From contig JAOADO010000020.1 of the NCBI GenBank assembly GCA_026417275.1, positions 1 to 23,600 of the forward strand: a stretch of DNA of 23,600 nt, written 5' to 3'. Below, piece by piece: positions 1 to 6,985 of this stretch. The stretch is from Verrucomicrobiia bacterium. Lineage in GTDB: Bacteria > Verrucomicrobiota > Verrucomicrobiae > Limisphaerales > JAKPVM01. The notes below the pieces were generated by a model. That model did no database searches and was not told where the DNA came from. It was given only the letters and a program-made list of their open reading frames with translations. Positions within the stretch are counted from its first letter, which is position 1, and each line of letters starts with the position of its first letter. The translations under genes and the position numbers were made by a program.

Positions 1-2147
1 ATGTAACACAGAATGCGGTTCGACACGCTCATGTACCACTGCGGGATGCTAAATCCGAGCCCGGAGTTGTATACAGGGTTTGGACTGATATCCATGAATC
101 TGGGCGGATTATTGAAAAATATCGAGTCGTTCATAACCACGAGGTTATTGTTAGGTGTAAGTTTAAACGTGCCGCCAGCCCATGTGTTTGCCGGGATTGT
201 GTAAGGTCCAAAGTTTGTCCCGAAGACGTTTGAGAATAAAATCGCGCCATTTTCGTTTGTTAAAACTACTGTTGAAGAACACGCTATGAATAGTCGCAAC
301 GGTCTGGGGAACGGTCGTGAATACGAATTCCAGAACTCGAGTCCGAAAGAGTTTGAGATACCAACAATGTACATCTGGTTTGTGGTAAATGTGCGCGTTG
401 TGCCAGCTACCTTTATAAAAGCAAGTTTTCGTTCCACTTGAACATAGGTTTTAACAGTTAATTCATTGAAGTTTGGATAGCCTTTGCGCGCTCCTACAAT
501 TGGGGGAATGTTGTAAATAAACATATTGGTTCCAGCAGGTCCTGGAAGCATATTTTTCAATCTCGGATCATTTGCTGAAAAAATATTCGTTCCAATGCGG
601 TTTATGAATGAATCGTCTGTTTCAATCTCATATCCAGCGATTGCAGGACAGTTAAAATTGGTATCGTAAGTAAACAGGGGGCGAAAAACTGTGGGGTAAG
701 GGGCGTTGGTTATTCCCCCATTCCAGTTTGCGTCATATAAGTTTGCCGCAACCTGCAAAAACCTGTGAATCTCGGGTGTATAGAAAATTACCGGGATATA
801 ACTCACGTTTGTAACCACATGATTTGTAGGATAACCTAACGCCGTGTTTATTTCTGCCAGTTGATTCGAAAGCAGACGATTCGCTACATTTGTGAAGAAC
901 ATCAAAGAAAATTCCGGCGATGACCTCCAGGATAGAAAATTTGTGTAATTAGTGCCAATCTGTGGGGCATGCACGTAGTTTAAATGAATTTTGTTTGTTT
1001 CGGGTGTTGTAAGGGATTCAGTGGAAAGTTGGGTTATCATTCTGTAGAAGGTTTTTCTGTCAAATTCGTTTGTCAAACTCCCCGCTGTTGTCAAACGCGC
1101 TACGAAATTGCTGGATGTCTTTGTTGAATCAATCAAATCGTTGAATGTGAAGAATGAATTCGTGTTGTCAGAGCCCGCCCATGGTTTAGTGATGTCATCC
1201 GGCGTTGGCACGTCAAGGTTCTGCCACCGCACGCCCACCATTAACGGTCCATCTGAATACGTATCAAACCAGTCGTTCTGGAATGCAACGGCAGGTCCAC
1301 CAAGAAATGTACTTGCGTTTGGTTGATTCAATAGATTTCGATTGTACCGATACATCAGGATATCGCGCGCGTCTTCGAAGGCGCTTCCCATGGATGTTGG
1401 AATGATTGAAAACGGGTTGTAATTATAGCTCAACTGCCCCCAGATGTTTGAATTCAACAATCTAAAAAACGCGGCAAGGTTGATTTCCCACGAACCAACA
1501 CCCTGGTTTCTAAAAAATCCTGTATTGGGGTCTGTTGGTGCTGATAATCTTGCATTGTTATGAATTGCGTTTACATCCAGTGAATCGCCGACAGGGATTA
1601 CAATGTATGCATATCTTTGTCTGAACCTGTTTGTTCCCATGTGCGGAATGGTTGGGTCTTCAAGGATACCAATCCACTCCGGGTCTCCAATTTCGTTCGT
1701 GTAACTTTTTTCAAAAAACCCATTTCGATTCAAATCAAGGTAAAATCTGCCTTCGCCGCCTGGTTCAACGTCCATCAACACAGGGGCTCGCGGGTCTTTC
1801 TGCAAATTCAGTAAATCGTTTGGCGTCGGGTTCGGTGGATAAACGTCCAGGTTAGTGGAGACCATCGGTTCGAAATTTAACAGACTGCCTTCGGTTATCA
1901 TGCGGGAGGTTATTTCCGCCTTTGCCCGCTCGAGCGCCGCGTTTGCCGCAAGTTCAGCCTCAAGTTGCGTTCCAGTCAATGTGACCTGACCGCGCTCGCG
2001 TCTTGCCACGAGCAAAAATGCAACCGCAAGCATCGTGATGATTGAAAGCATTATCAGCGTGATAACAAGCGCCACGCCATTGCGCCCGAAACGCCAACCA
2101 ACGTCCGCGTTTGCAAAGCGTCTTTCTGCGTCTCCACGACGACGCAT
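1..2147 (-). CDS. Large exported prepilin-cassette protein (A-like), 3' end cut by the window
   Basis: The frame stays open from an ATG at 2145-2147 to the left edge, about 715 codons, with no stop in the window. The N-terminus is basic (MRRRGDAERR), followed by a single hydrophobic segment at about residues 24-48 and then 'ARRERGQV'. This is the pattern of PilX-like or minor-pilin accessory proteins anchored by one N-terminal helix. The remainder is a long soluble region rich in Asn, Thr, Phe and aromatic residues, with many Thr-Asn pairs and no motif I recognise. It is the last gene of the pseudopilin block, 32 bases after the previous gene. Size, position and N-terminus match what I know as Verru_Chthon cassette protein A. 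By analogy it could be a tip or cargo component of a pilus-like system. No Shine-Dalgarno sequence is visible. The reading frame is certain, the family name fairly likely, and the function is inference. Confidence 0.82.
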   Translation of the reverse strand, partial: MRRRGDAERRFANADVGWRFGRNGVALVITLIMLSIITMLAVAFLLVARRERGQVTLTGTQLEAELAANAALERAKAEITSRMITEGSLLNFEPMVSTNLDVYPPNPTPNDLLNLQKDPRAPVLMDVEPGGEGRFYLDLNRNGFFEKSYTNEIGDPEWIGILEDPTIPHMGTNRFRQRYAYIVIPVGDSLDVNAIHNNARLSAPTDPNTGFFRNQGVGSWEINLAAFFRLLNSNIWGQLSYNYNPFSIIPTSMGSAFEDARDILMYRYNRNLLNQPNASTFLGGPAVAFQNDWFDTYSDGPLMVGVRWQNLDVPTPDDITKPWAGSDNTNSFFTFNDLIDSTKTSSNFVARLTTAGSLTNEFDRKTFYRMITQLSTESLTTPETNKIHLNYVHAPQIGTNYTNFLSWRSSPEFSLMFFTNVANRLLSNQLAEINTALGYPTNHVVTNVSYIPVIFYTPEIHRFLQVAANLYDANWNGGITNAPYPTVFRPLFTYDTNFNCPAIAGYEIETDDSFINRIGTNIFSANDPRLKNMLPGPAGTNMFIYNIPPIVGARKGYPNFNELTVKTYVQVERKLAFIKVAGTTRTFTTNQMYIVGISNSFGLEFWNSYSRPFPRPLRLFIACSSTVVLTNENGAILFSNVFGTNFGPYTIPANTWAGGTFKLTPNNNLVVMNDSIFFNNPPRFMDISPNPVYNSGLGFSIPQWYMSVSNRILCY

Positions 2148-2179
2148 TATCTTAAATAATTTGTTGTAAATCTTTAATC

Positions 2180-3058
2180 TCATTGAAAACTGGCGCTGTG
2201 AATCGGAATTTTTTGTCTAAAAATATGAACTCTGCCTGCCCTTCGTTCGTCTTCTAAAAATGACCTTACGCTTGCCCCTGGCATTCCGGCAATCTGCTCA
2301 AGGACAGGCGGTTCAAGAACGCCAAGCGCAATTTCAACGCTATGCGGCAGAGCATTGCCCATGAACAATGCAAAATTGCTCAATTTAATCACGTTCGAAG
2401 AAATGTTGTCATGATAAATTTCACCGTCGTGGTCGTAGCAATGAATCTCAAAATGAACAATTCCGTCGGCAACTCTGTGGGTTTTCATGGTTCCGGTTAA
2501 ATTCGGATTTTTCTGAAACAGTGTTTTTTCTTGCATGAAATCCTTGAATAGTTCGCGGGCGCCGCTGTGGTTTGTCATGCACAGATAGCGATACAGTGTT
2601 CCCACGCCAGAGTTATTTGTAATATTCACAAAATATCCTATTCCAAACCACTGGCGATTGATGTTGTAAATGAAAAACAGGTCTTCAATGTCATAAACGA
2701 TGTTCGGGGCGCCGCCGGCGCGTCTTTGAGAAAGCGGTGGGAATTGTCCATTGGATGTGTTTGTGATGGCAAAAAAGTTCACAGAATTTGAAATAGTAAA
2801 GCCATAGAAATATTGCGGATTCACGGGTAAATTCACCGCCTTTGCCTGTGGCAGTTCGCGCGTCATCAAATCCATAATTGCCCTGCCGGTTTCCATCACG
2901 TCTGTTTGCGTTGCACTTGCCCTTAATGCCCTTTGTGTTTGCTGGAACATGGCGAGCAAGCCGACGACAATTACAACAAGAATCCCCATCGCCACCATCA
3001 TTTCCATGATGGTGAGTCCGCTCGCGCTTTTGCCGTTATTTTTAAAAACAAGTCGCAT
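2180..3058 (-). CDS. Prepilin-like protein, cassette protein C type
   Basis: A 292-residue protein with a short basic leader, a class III signal (G14 then L15-T-I-M-E, with Glu at +5) and a hydrophobic helix running MMVAMGILVVIVVGLLAMF. After the helix comes 'RALRASATQTDVMETGRAIMDLMTREL', the kind of amphipathic continuation seen in PulJ/GspJ-type minor pseudopilins. The C-terminal two thirds form an Asn-rich globular domain with no recognised motif. It starts 9 bases after the stop of the preceding pseudopilin gene and is followed 32 bases on by the large A-like gene, so it is surely part of the same transcript. The product should be processed by a PilD-type peptidase and inserted in the inner membrane. 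Length and the N-terminus agree with cassette protein C; the exact role is unknown. Confidence 0.85.
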   Translation of the reverse strand: MRLVFKNNGKSASGLTIMEMMVAMGILVVIVVGLLAMFQQTQRALRASATQTDVMETGRAIMDLMTRELPQAKAVNLPVNPQYFYGFTISNSVNFFAITNTSNGQFPPLSQRRAGGAPNIVYDIEDLFFIYNINRQWFGIGYFVNITNNSGVGTLYRYLCMTNHSGARELFKDFMQEKTLFQKNPNLTGTMKTHRVADGIVHFEIHCYDHDGEIYHDNISSNVIKLSNFALFMGNALPHSVEIALGVLEPPVLEQIAGMPGASVRSFLEDERRAGRVHIFRQKIPIHSASFQ

Positions 3059-3067
3059 TTAGCCAGT

Positions 3068-3721
3068 TTATTTTTCGAAAAACCAGAGCGTCTCGCCACT
3101 CGTGTTGGTTTCCTGTATCAACCTGCCTGAGACCAGCGTTCTAAATGTTCGTTTTGTTGCCGAGTTTGTTATAACAACGCCGTTTCCTTTAACAGGCCAT
3201 CTGAAGGTTAATATTAGTTCATACAAATTTGTTTGAAGCGCACCTGCGTATTGCGTTCCGGTCTGAAACTCGCGCACCTCGCTTATTAACTGGTAGCGGA
3301 AAGCAAGGTCTTTTGTCTCCGTTGCCATTTCCGATGGCGAACCCGCGAGGGACCTTACAATTGCAGCGTTTGGAACATTGGGGCGGCTTAACATGCCAAT
3401 GATTTCCTCTGGTGTCATACCAGCCGCGCTTCTTCCGTTCACTTCGTCTACAAATTGGTTAAAGTTAATTAATCCGCGGGCGCCGTTTTTAATAGCCTCC
3501 ATGTAAAACCGTGCGTCGTTATAAATCAACGTGTCGGTTCGATTGTCTTTTCTTATGTTAAGACCAGAAGGAAAGACACCGATAATAGCCACAAGAGCAA
3601 TCGCAATCACCGCAAGCGCGATTGCTATTTCAATCATTGTAAACGCGGCTTCCCGGCGTCCCAAATCTTTTATTGCCAGCATTGCATCCGCAAATTTGTT
3701 GTTTTTTCTAAATATCCTCAT
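3068..3721 (-). CDS. Prepilin-like protein, cassette protein B type
   Basis: I place the start at the ATG at 3719-3721, five bases after the stop of the upstream gene, giving 217 residues. The frame extends back to a TTG at 3772, which would overlap the upstream gene by 46 bases and is less likely. A later ATG at 3685 would give a shorter, more usual leader. The processing site is A26 before F27-T-M-I-E, with Ala rather than Gly at -1, followed by IAIALAVIAIALVAIIGVFPSG. The stretch 'RTDTLIYNDARFYMEAIKNGARG' is typical of the cassette B family as I remember it. The remainder is probably a GspI/PulI-like minor pseudopilin domain. The Ala at -1 is also seen in the GspG-like gene two positions upstream and may slow peptidase processing. 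Family assignment is fairly sure, function inferred. Confidence 0.82.
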   Translation of the reverse strand: MRIFRKNNKFADAMLAIKDLGRREAAFTMIEIAIALAVIAIALVAIIGVFPSGLNIRKDNRTDTLIYNDARFYMEAIKNGARGLINFNQFVDEVNGRSAAGMTPEEIIGMLSRPNVPNAAIVRSLAGSPSEMATETKDLAFRYQLISEVREFQTGTQYAGALQTNLYELILTFRWPVKGNGVVITNSATKRTFRTLVSGRLIQETNTSGETLWFFEK

Positions 3722-3726
3722 TGCTT

Positions 3727-4575
3727 TTACATAATTTCTGGTCTCTCCACTTTGCAACGCCCCGTCAGCCAATCAATTCTTATGTAATTAAAGTTGTTCG
3801 TAGAATTGCCGGGCGGCAGTTCTTGAAAATCTATGATTCTAACGCCCGAAGTGTTCGTGGAAATCAGCATTGAACCGCGCGTCAATGGTATAATTTCGTC
3901 ATATTCGGACAGAACAGGCTGGCTCTGTCCTTGAAAATGAACGAGTTGTCCCAGATAATTGAATGCCACGCACGGCAGGTTTACAAGCGTGTTTGTGTTC
4001 GTAGCCGTCGGGAATGGAAAGAGTTGATAGGAAAATTGATTCCAGTTTGTCCCTGGCGCGAATTTCCACGGGGCGATGAAAATTCCTTCTGGCAAAGCCC
4101 GCCATTCTCCAAAATAGCGCGGATTTTCGCGTCCTGGCTGGTCTCCAGAACTCCGCCTGGCAAAGAATCCGTAGCCGCACATTGCCAGCCGTTCGAATTG
4201 GTCAATCTGGTCTGGTTTTAAATATGCCCCCGCAATCTGAGTTATGTTTGATGGAATAAAAACTATGTAAACAGTTGTGCGGTGGTTGATTGCAAGTCGT
4301 TTGGCGCGCGCCACATCGTCCATTAATTGACGATTAGCGATTCCCATTGCATCACTTTTTGTAATGTTACGGATTGCAGGAAGGCTTAAATAGAAAATCA
4401 CTCCAATGATGGATATGACAACAAGAAGTTCAATCAGGGTAAAACCGCCATAATTTGCGCGCCCGATAAGAGAATTCAGGAATGGACGGGTTTCCCAGCA
4501 GTCGTGTGTTCCACGATTGCGTTTTTGGTCAGGTGGAAGCCTGAACCTCTCGTTTTTATTACTATTTTGATTCAC
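3727..4575 (-). CDS. GspH-like prepilin protein, cassette protein D type, with long leader
   Basis: The best start is the GTG at 4573-4575, five bases past the upstream stop, because an AGAGGT ribosome binding site sits 8 bases before it and overlaps that stop. The open frame reaches a TTG at 4602. The 282-residue product has an unusually long hydrophilic leader of 44 residues before the class III signal G44/F45-T-L-I-E-L-L-V-V. The mature part has the helix typical of GspH/FimT pseudopilins and then 'NRQLMDDVARAKRLAINHRTTVYIVF', which matches GspH-like domains where strand 1 follows the helix. The C-terminus is Asn- and Thr-rich. It sits between a GspG-like and a B-like gene and is transcribed with them. 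It most likely acts as a minor pseudopilin; equivalence to cassette protein D is probable but not proven. Confidence 0.83.
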   Translation of the reverse strand: MNQNSNKNERFRLPPDQKRNRGTHDCWETRPFLNSLIGRANYGGFTLIELLVVISIIGVIFYLSLPAIRNITKSDAMGIANRQLMDDVARAKRLAINHRTTVYIVFIPSNITQIAGAYLKPDQIDQFERLAMCGYGFFARRSSGDQPGRENPRYFGEWRALPEGIFIAPWKFAPGTNWNQFSYQLFPFPTATNTNTLVNLPCVAFNYLGQLVHFQGQSQPVLSEYDEIIPLTRGSMLISTNTSGVRIIDFQELPPGNSTNNFNYIRIDWLTGRCKVERPEIM

Positions 4576-4580
4576 GCCGT

Positions 4581-5168
4581 CTACCTCTTGCTCGACGTCC
4601 AACTTTTAATATCGTCTTCTTTTGCATCCGGGTTCGGACCCAATGACCACACAACCACTGGTGTCTGGATATCTCCATAGATTGCGTCTTTTGCCACGTT
4701 GTCGTAGTTGTAATCAATCGTGATTATATATGCCCTTCCCCAGGGGTCGCGCCATGTGCCGTCAGGACCAATTCCCGGCATGTTTGTGCTTGTAGCAAGT
4801 TTTGCGTCAATAAAGTTCACCCTTCGCGGGTTTCGCGCGTGGTTTGGATTGTTCGAAGAGTCGATGTCCCGCAAAATGTCAATTATCGCCGCGTTCTGCC
4901 CATTCAATCCAATGGTGGCATCTTCGGCGGCGTTTGTGGGACACGGATACCGATTATACTCTGATTCGTATTTGCTTATCGCCCCGACAAGGTTTTTTAT
5001 TTCCACCTGCGCAGACGCTACCAGAGCCTTTTTCTTTGCGCTCACTACGGCTGTGGAGATCAATCCCGCAAGTATGCCTATTATTCCAATCACAACAAGC
5101 AATTCAACAAGCGTAAAAGCCTTTGAATTTTCTTTATTCCGATTCGTCTTCATTTCCAGTGTTCGCAT
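4581..5168 (-). CDS. GspG-like major pseudopilin 2
   Basis: The chosen start is the ATG at 5166-5168, because GAGG lies 6 bases upstream; a TTG two codons earlier is possible. The 195-residue product has A17 before F18-T-L-V-E-L-L-V-V, then a helix and 'KKKALVASAQVEIKNLVGAISKYESEYNRYPCP', the classic GspG/type II pseudopilin pattern where a helix leads to the YP motif. Near the C-terminus 'WRDPWGRAYIITIDYNYDN' matches the DPWG(x)xY element of GspG near the calcium-binding loop. The gene begins 24 bases after the first GspG-like gene. As a GspG-type protein it could build the pseudopilus shaft, with the smaller proteins downstream forming its tip. A paired second GspG-like gene makes heteropolymer or alternative shafts possible. 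Confidence 0.86.
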   Translation of the reverse strand: MRTLEMKTNRNKENSKAFTLVELLVVIGIIGILAGLISTAVVSAKKKALVASAQVEIKNLVGAISKYESEYNRYPCPTNAAEDATIGLNGQNAAIIDILRDIDSSNNPNHARNPRRVNFIDAKLATSTNMPGIGPDGTWRDPWGRAYIITIDYNYDNVAKDAIYGDIQTPVVVWSLGPNPDAKEDDIKSWTSSKR

Positions 5169-5192
5169 ATTCAACCTCGTTTTTTTAAATCT

Positions 5193-5813
5193 TTATTTTT
5201 GCCAGTTCGAAATTAGTACCACTCTGTCGCCAATGACAATTTCTGCCCATAAATCATAAGAATTAACATTGTGAACTGGCTTTGTTGAAACATAACGCCA
5301 CGGATTCACACCCGCTGCGCTTGGAATTATATTGGTCCTTCCCGAAGGCCAGTCAAAAGGCACAGCAAGAACATATGCTTTGTCTGTTACCTTCCTGGAT
5401 TCTATCTTTGCCGAAGCGCTTTGCAAAAAGTTCTGGGGTTTGTCCGGCGGCTGAGCGGAATGAACAAATCCGCCTGCGTTAAATACTGTGGGGTCCGCTT
5501 CTCGTCCTTCGATGTCATAGAATTTATTGTCTTTATAAACCGTCCCTGTTAGTTCATAAAATAATTGATTTACAGCGGGGTCCATTGGATTGTCCGGTGG
5601 ATAAAATCCATGTCGTGCGTGGTATGCCTCTATTGCCGCAATAATTTGCGCCTTCATAGCCTCAACTCGAGAGCGTTTTGCTTTATCAGTCGCCTGTCCA
5701 GCCATATAAACCACAAGCGAGGCAATCACGGCTATAATTGCAATAACAACAAGGATTTCTATCAGCGTGAAACCGTTAATTTTTTTTGTCTGAGTTTCTG
5801 TTCCGATGTTCAT
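5193..5813 (-). CDS. GspG-like pseudopilin 1, first gene of the cassette
   Basis: A 206-residue protein with leader MNIGTETQTKKING, then F15-T-L-I-E-I-L-V-V and a hydrophobic helix. 'AKRSRVEAMKAQIIAAIEAYHARHGFYPPDNP' follows, which is the GspG core. It lacks the DPWG element of its neighbour and instead has 'NPWRYVS...NSYDLWAEI' near the C-terminus, a variant of the same region that is common in Verrucomicrobia. A GAGG ribosome binding site sits 8 bases before the ATG. It is separated from the antitoxin gene upstream by only 38 bases. A possible extended -10 (TGATAGAAT) in that gap suggests its own promoter, but transcription could also continue from the toxin-antitoxin operon. The role is most likely structural subunit of a pilus-like fibre. 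Confidence 0.86.
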   Translation of the reverse strand: MNIGTETQTKKINGFTLIEILVVIAIIAVIASLVVYMAGQATDKAKRSRVEAMKAQIIAAIEAYHARHGFYPPDNPMDPAVNQLFYELTGTVYKDNKFYDIEGREADPTVFNAGGFVHSAQPPDKPQNFLQSASAKIESRKVTDKAYVLAVPFDWPSGRTNIIPSAAGVNPWRYVSTKPVHNVNSYDLWAEIVIGDRVVLISNWQK

Positions 5814-5851
5814 ATTTTATCCTCATTCTATCAGAAACTTATATCCGTTCG

Positions 5852-6166
5852 TCAAAATCTGTTTTTCTTCATCGCATTTTCTGTGCCACGTTCGCGCATT
5901 TCTTGCTCCAATCTCTCGCTCAACCACTGTTTAATCATGCTCTGATAGTTGAGATAACGAGAACGGGCAAGTCTTTTAATCCGCGAGAGCATCCGCGGAT
6001 CCATCCGTAAAGTTATCGTTATAGATTCCGAAAGTTCACTGCTTTTGACAAGAGAAGATTCCATGAGCCGCAGGTCCAGCCGAACTTCCGACCAGAACTG
6101 CGATTCCGCCTCTTCGGAGTCGAAGATTGGCACTTCTTCCCAGTCTGATAAAATTCTTAATTCCAT
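5852..6166 (-). CDS. CopG/BrnA-type antitoxin
   Basis: I start this at the ATG at 6164-6166 (104 residues), because the conserved part begins at 'MELRILSDWEEVPIFDSEEAESQFW'. The open frame reaches an ATG at 6283, whose extra 39 residues look like no known domain. The sequence follows the CopG-antitoxin family (type II toxin-antitoxin), with 'IPIF-SE-EAE-FW' at the start. The C-terminal ribbon-helix-helix runs 'ITITLRMDPRMLSRIKRLARSRYLNYQSMIKQWLSERLEQEM'. The last motif is where the family binds DNA as a dimer, while the acidic N-terminus is expected to cover the toxin. It lies directly after the toxin gene and 38 bases before the pseudopilin cassette. The dimer would repress its own promoter. 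No clear ribosome binding site is visible. The family is strongly supported; start choice is moderate. Confidence 0.75.
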   Translation of the reverse strand: MELRILSDWEEVPIFDSEEAESQFWSEVRLDLRLMESSLVKSSELSESITITLRMDPRMLSRIKRLARSRYLNYQSMIKQWLSERLEQEMRERGTENAMKKNRF

Positions 6167-6308
6167 AAAAAAACATTTTCCCGGTATGGGCGATTCACAC
6201 GCGTCGTTTGCGGGATGGACAGGTTCTTGCTTGTCTGTTCTGTAATTATTCTGAATTGGTCTCTCATGAGCCCGCCACTCCATTTCATTGTTAACTTTTC
6301 ATAGAACA

Positions 6309-6596
6309 TTATTCTACAAGGAGTTCGTTCATTTTTTTCTGATAAAAAAACTTTTCTTCTGCTGTAAATGGACGGGCATAAATAATCCGCGTTATTTTGC
6401 CATTTGTTCTGTAGACACTGAAGATTCCCGTCCCATTGACCGACACGCCAAGGTTAAAATACCGCGCCTGGACGGAAAATCTCGGGGAATCGGGCATCAA
6501 TTTGATTGCAAAAGGGTCTTCAAACGACTCCTCAATCTCCTGATGTGTCAGGGACTCATCTATCGCAGATGGTGGATTTGTCCAATCAAATTCCAT
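6309..6596 (-). CDS. BrnT-like toxin (ribonuclease-type), atypical
   Basis: A 95-residue protein ending 'TRIIYARPFTAEEKFFYQKKMNELLVE', the RII-x-AR-x(T)xxE-xxxY core of BrnT toxins. The N-terminus 'MEFDWTNPPSA' matches the usual FDWDP start, and 'SFEDPFAI' matches the DP motif before the strand. In contrast, the K-H-x-V/I-x-F helix of typical BrnT is replaced by 'DESLTHQEIEESF', and the loop that follows is shorter. I therefore call it a divergent relative rather than a canonical BrnT. BrnT toxins cleave RNA with an RNase fold. It precedes the antitoxin gene, the usual order for BrnT/BrnA, and probably forms one operon with it. The start codon lies just downstream of an AT-rich inverted-repeat region, as expected for an autoregulated operon. 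Confidence is good for the pair, moderate for toxicity. Confidence 0.7.
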   Translation of the reverse strand: MEFDWTNPPSAIDESLTHQEIEESFEDPFAIKLMPDSPRFSVQARYFNLGVSVNGTGIFSVYRTNGKITRIIYARPFTAEEKFFYQKKMNELLVE

Positions 6597-6610
6597 TTAA
6601 CGTTCCGTAA

Positions 6611-6654
6611 TTATAATGCATTATCTTTGTATCTACTATGTATTTACATTATAA
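6611..6654 (-). promoter_or_regulatory. Putative operator of the toxin-antitoxin operon
   Basis: TTATAATG at 6611-6618 is mirrored by CATTATAA at 6647-6654, a perfect 8-base inverted pair, and ATAATGCATTAT at 6613-6624 is itself a perfect 12-base palindrome. The cluster begins 15 bases upstream of the toxin start. A TTGACA lies a little further upstream on the minus strand, but no ideal -10 spacing follows. Ribbon-helix-helix antitoxins bind short palindromes such as these, so autorepression is a plausible reading. The repeats are seen; binding is inference. Confidence 0.5.
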
Positions 6655-6985
6655 CTACAAAATTGTCAATGTGGATTTTATTTTAAAAATTTTAATCCTC
6701 AACAATGTATTCTTAAGATTGTTTTTTGTTGAACATTTTAAATTGGCTGGATATTTGTGTATGTGTTTGATTTGTAATTATTTATGTTCTTTTTCTATTT
6801 GCCAATTGCAAAGTTTAACGCTGGAATCAATGTCTTTCCAGTGTCTACAAAAATGGGTGGAGTATCTTTCCGTTAATGGTTTTTTCGCGTTGGTAGTGGA
6901 TTGCCTCGCGCTGGGTGGAGGGCGCGGATTATTTTGAATTTATTAAACTGACTTTAAACCTGCTTTTTACTTAAGTATCGTCTTT
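6655..6985. other. Gene-free gap between toxin and argB, with a GC-richer island
   Basis: Most of this gap is AT-rich with no convincing gene. Positions about 6820-6937 are noticeably GC-richer. This segment reads, on the plus strand, as the end of a frame closing with 'VVDCLALGGGRGLF', without a plausible start. It contains two partly similar units beginning 'TCTTTCC' at about 6832 and 6867. I see no ribosomal RNA, tRNA or terminator. It may be a decayed repeat or gene remnant. I see no obvious terminator hairpin behind argB. Confidence 0.4.

Noticed and set aside
1108..1855. Several plus-strand frames of 65-74 codons
   Set aside because: They are shadows of the A-like frame, which is open for over 700 codons on the minus strand.
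4720..5259. Plus-strand frame of 179 codons over the second GspG-like gene
   Set aside because: It lies antisense to a gene with clear GspG motifs, and its translation shows no family likeness.
6638..6937. Plus-strand frame of 99 codons in the gap before argB
   Set aside because: The first part is low-complexity AT-rich and has no ribosome binding site. Only the end looks unusual, and it is reported as an island instead.
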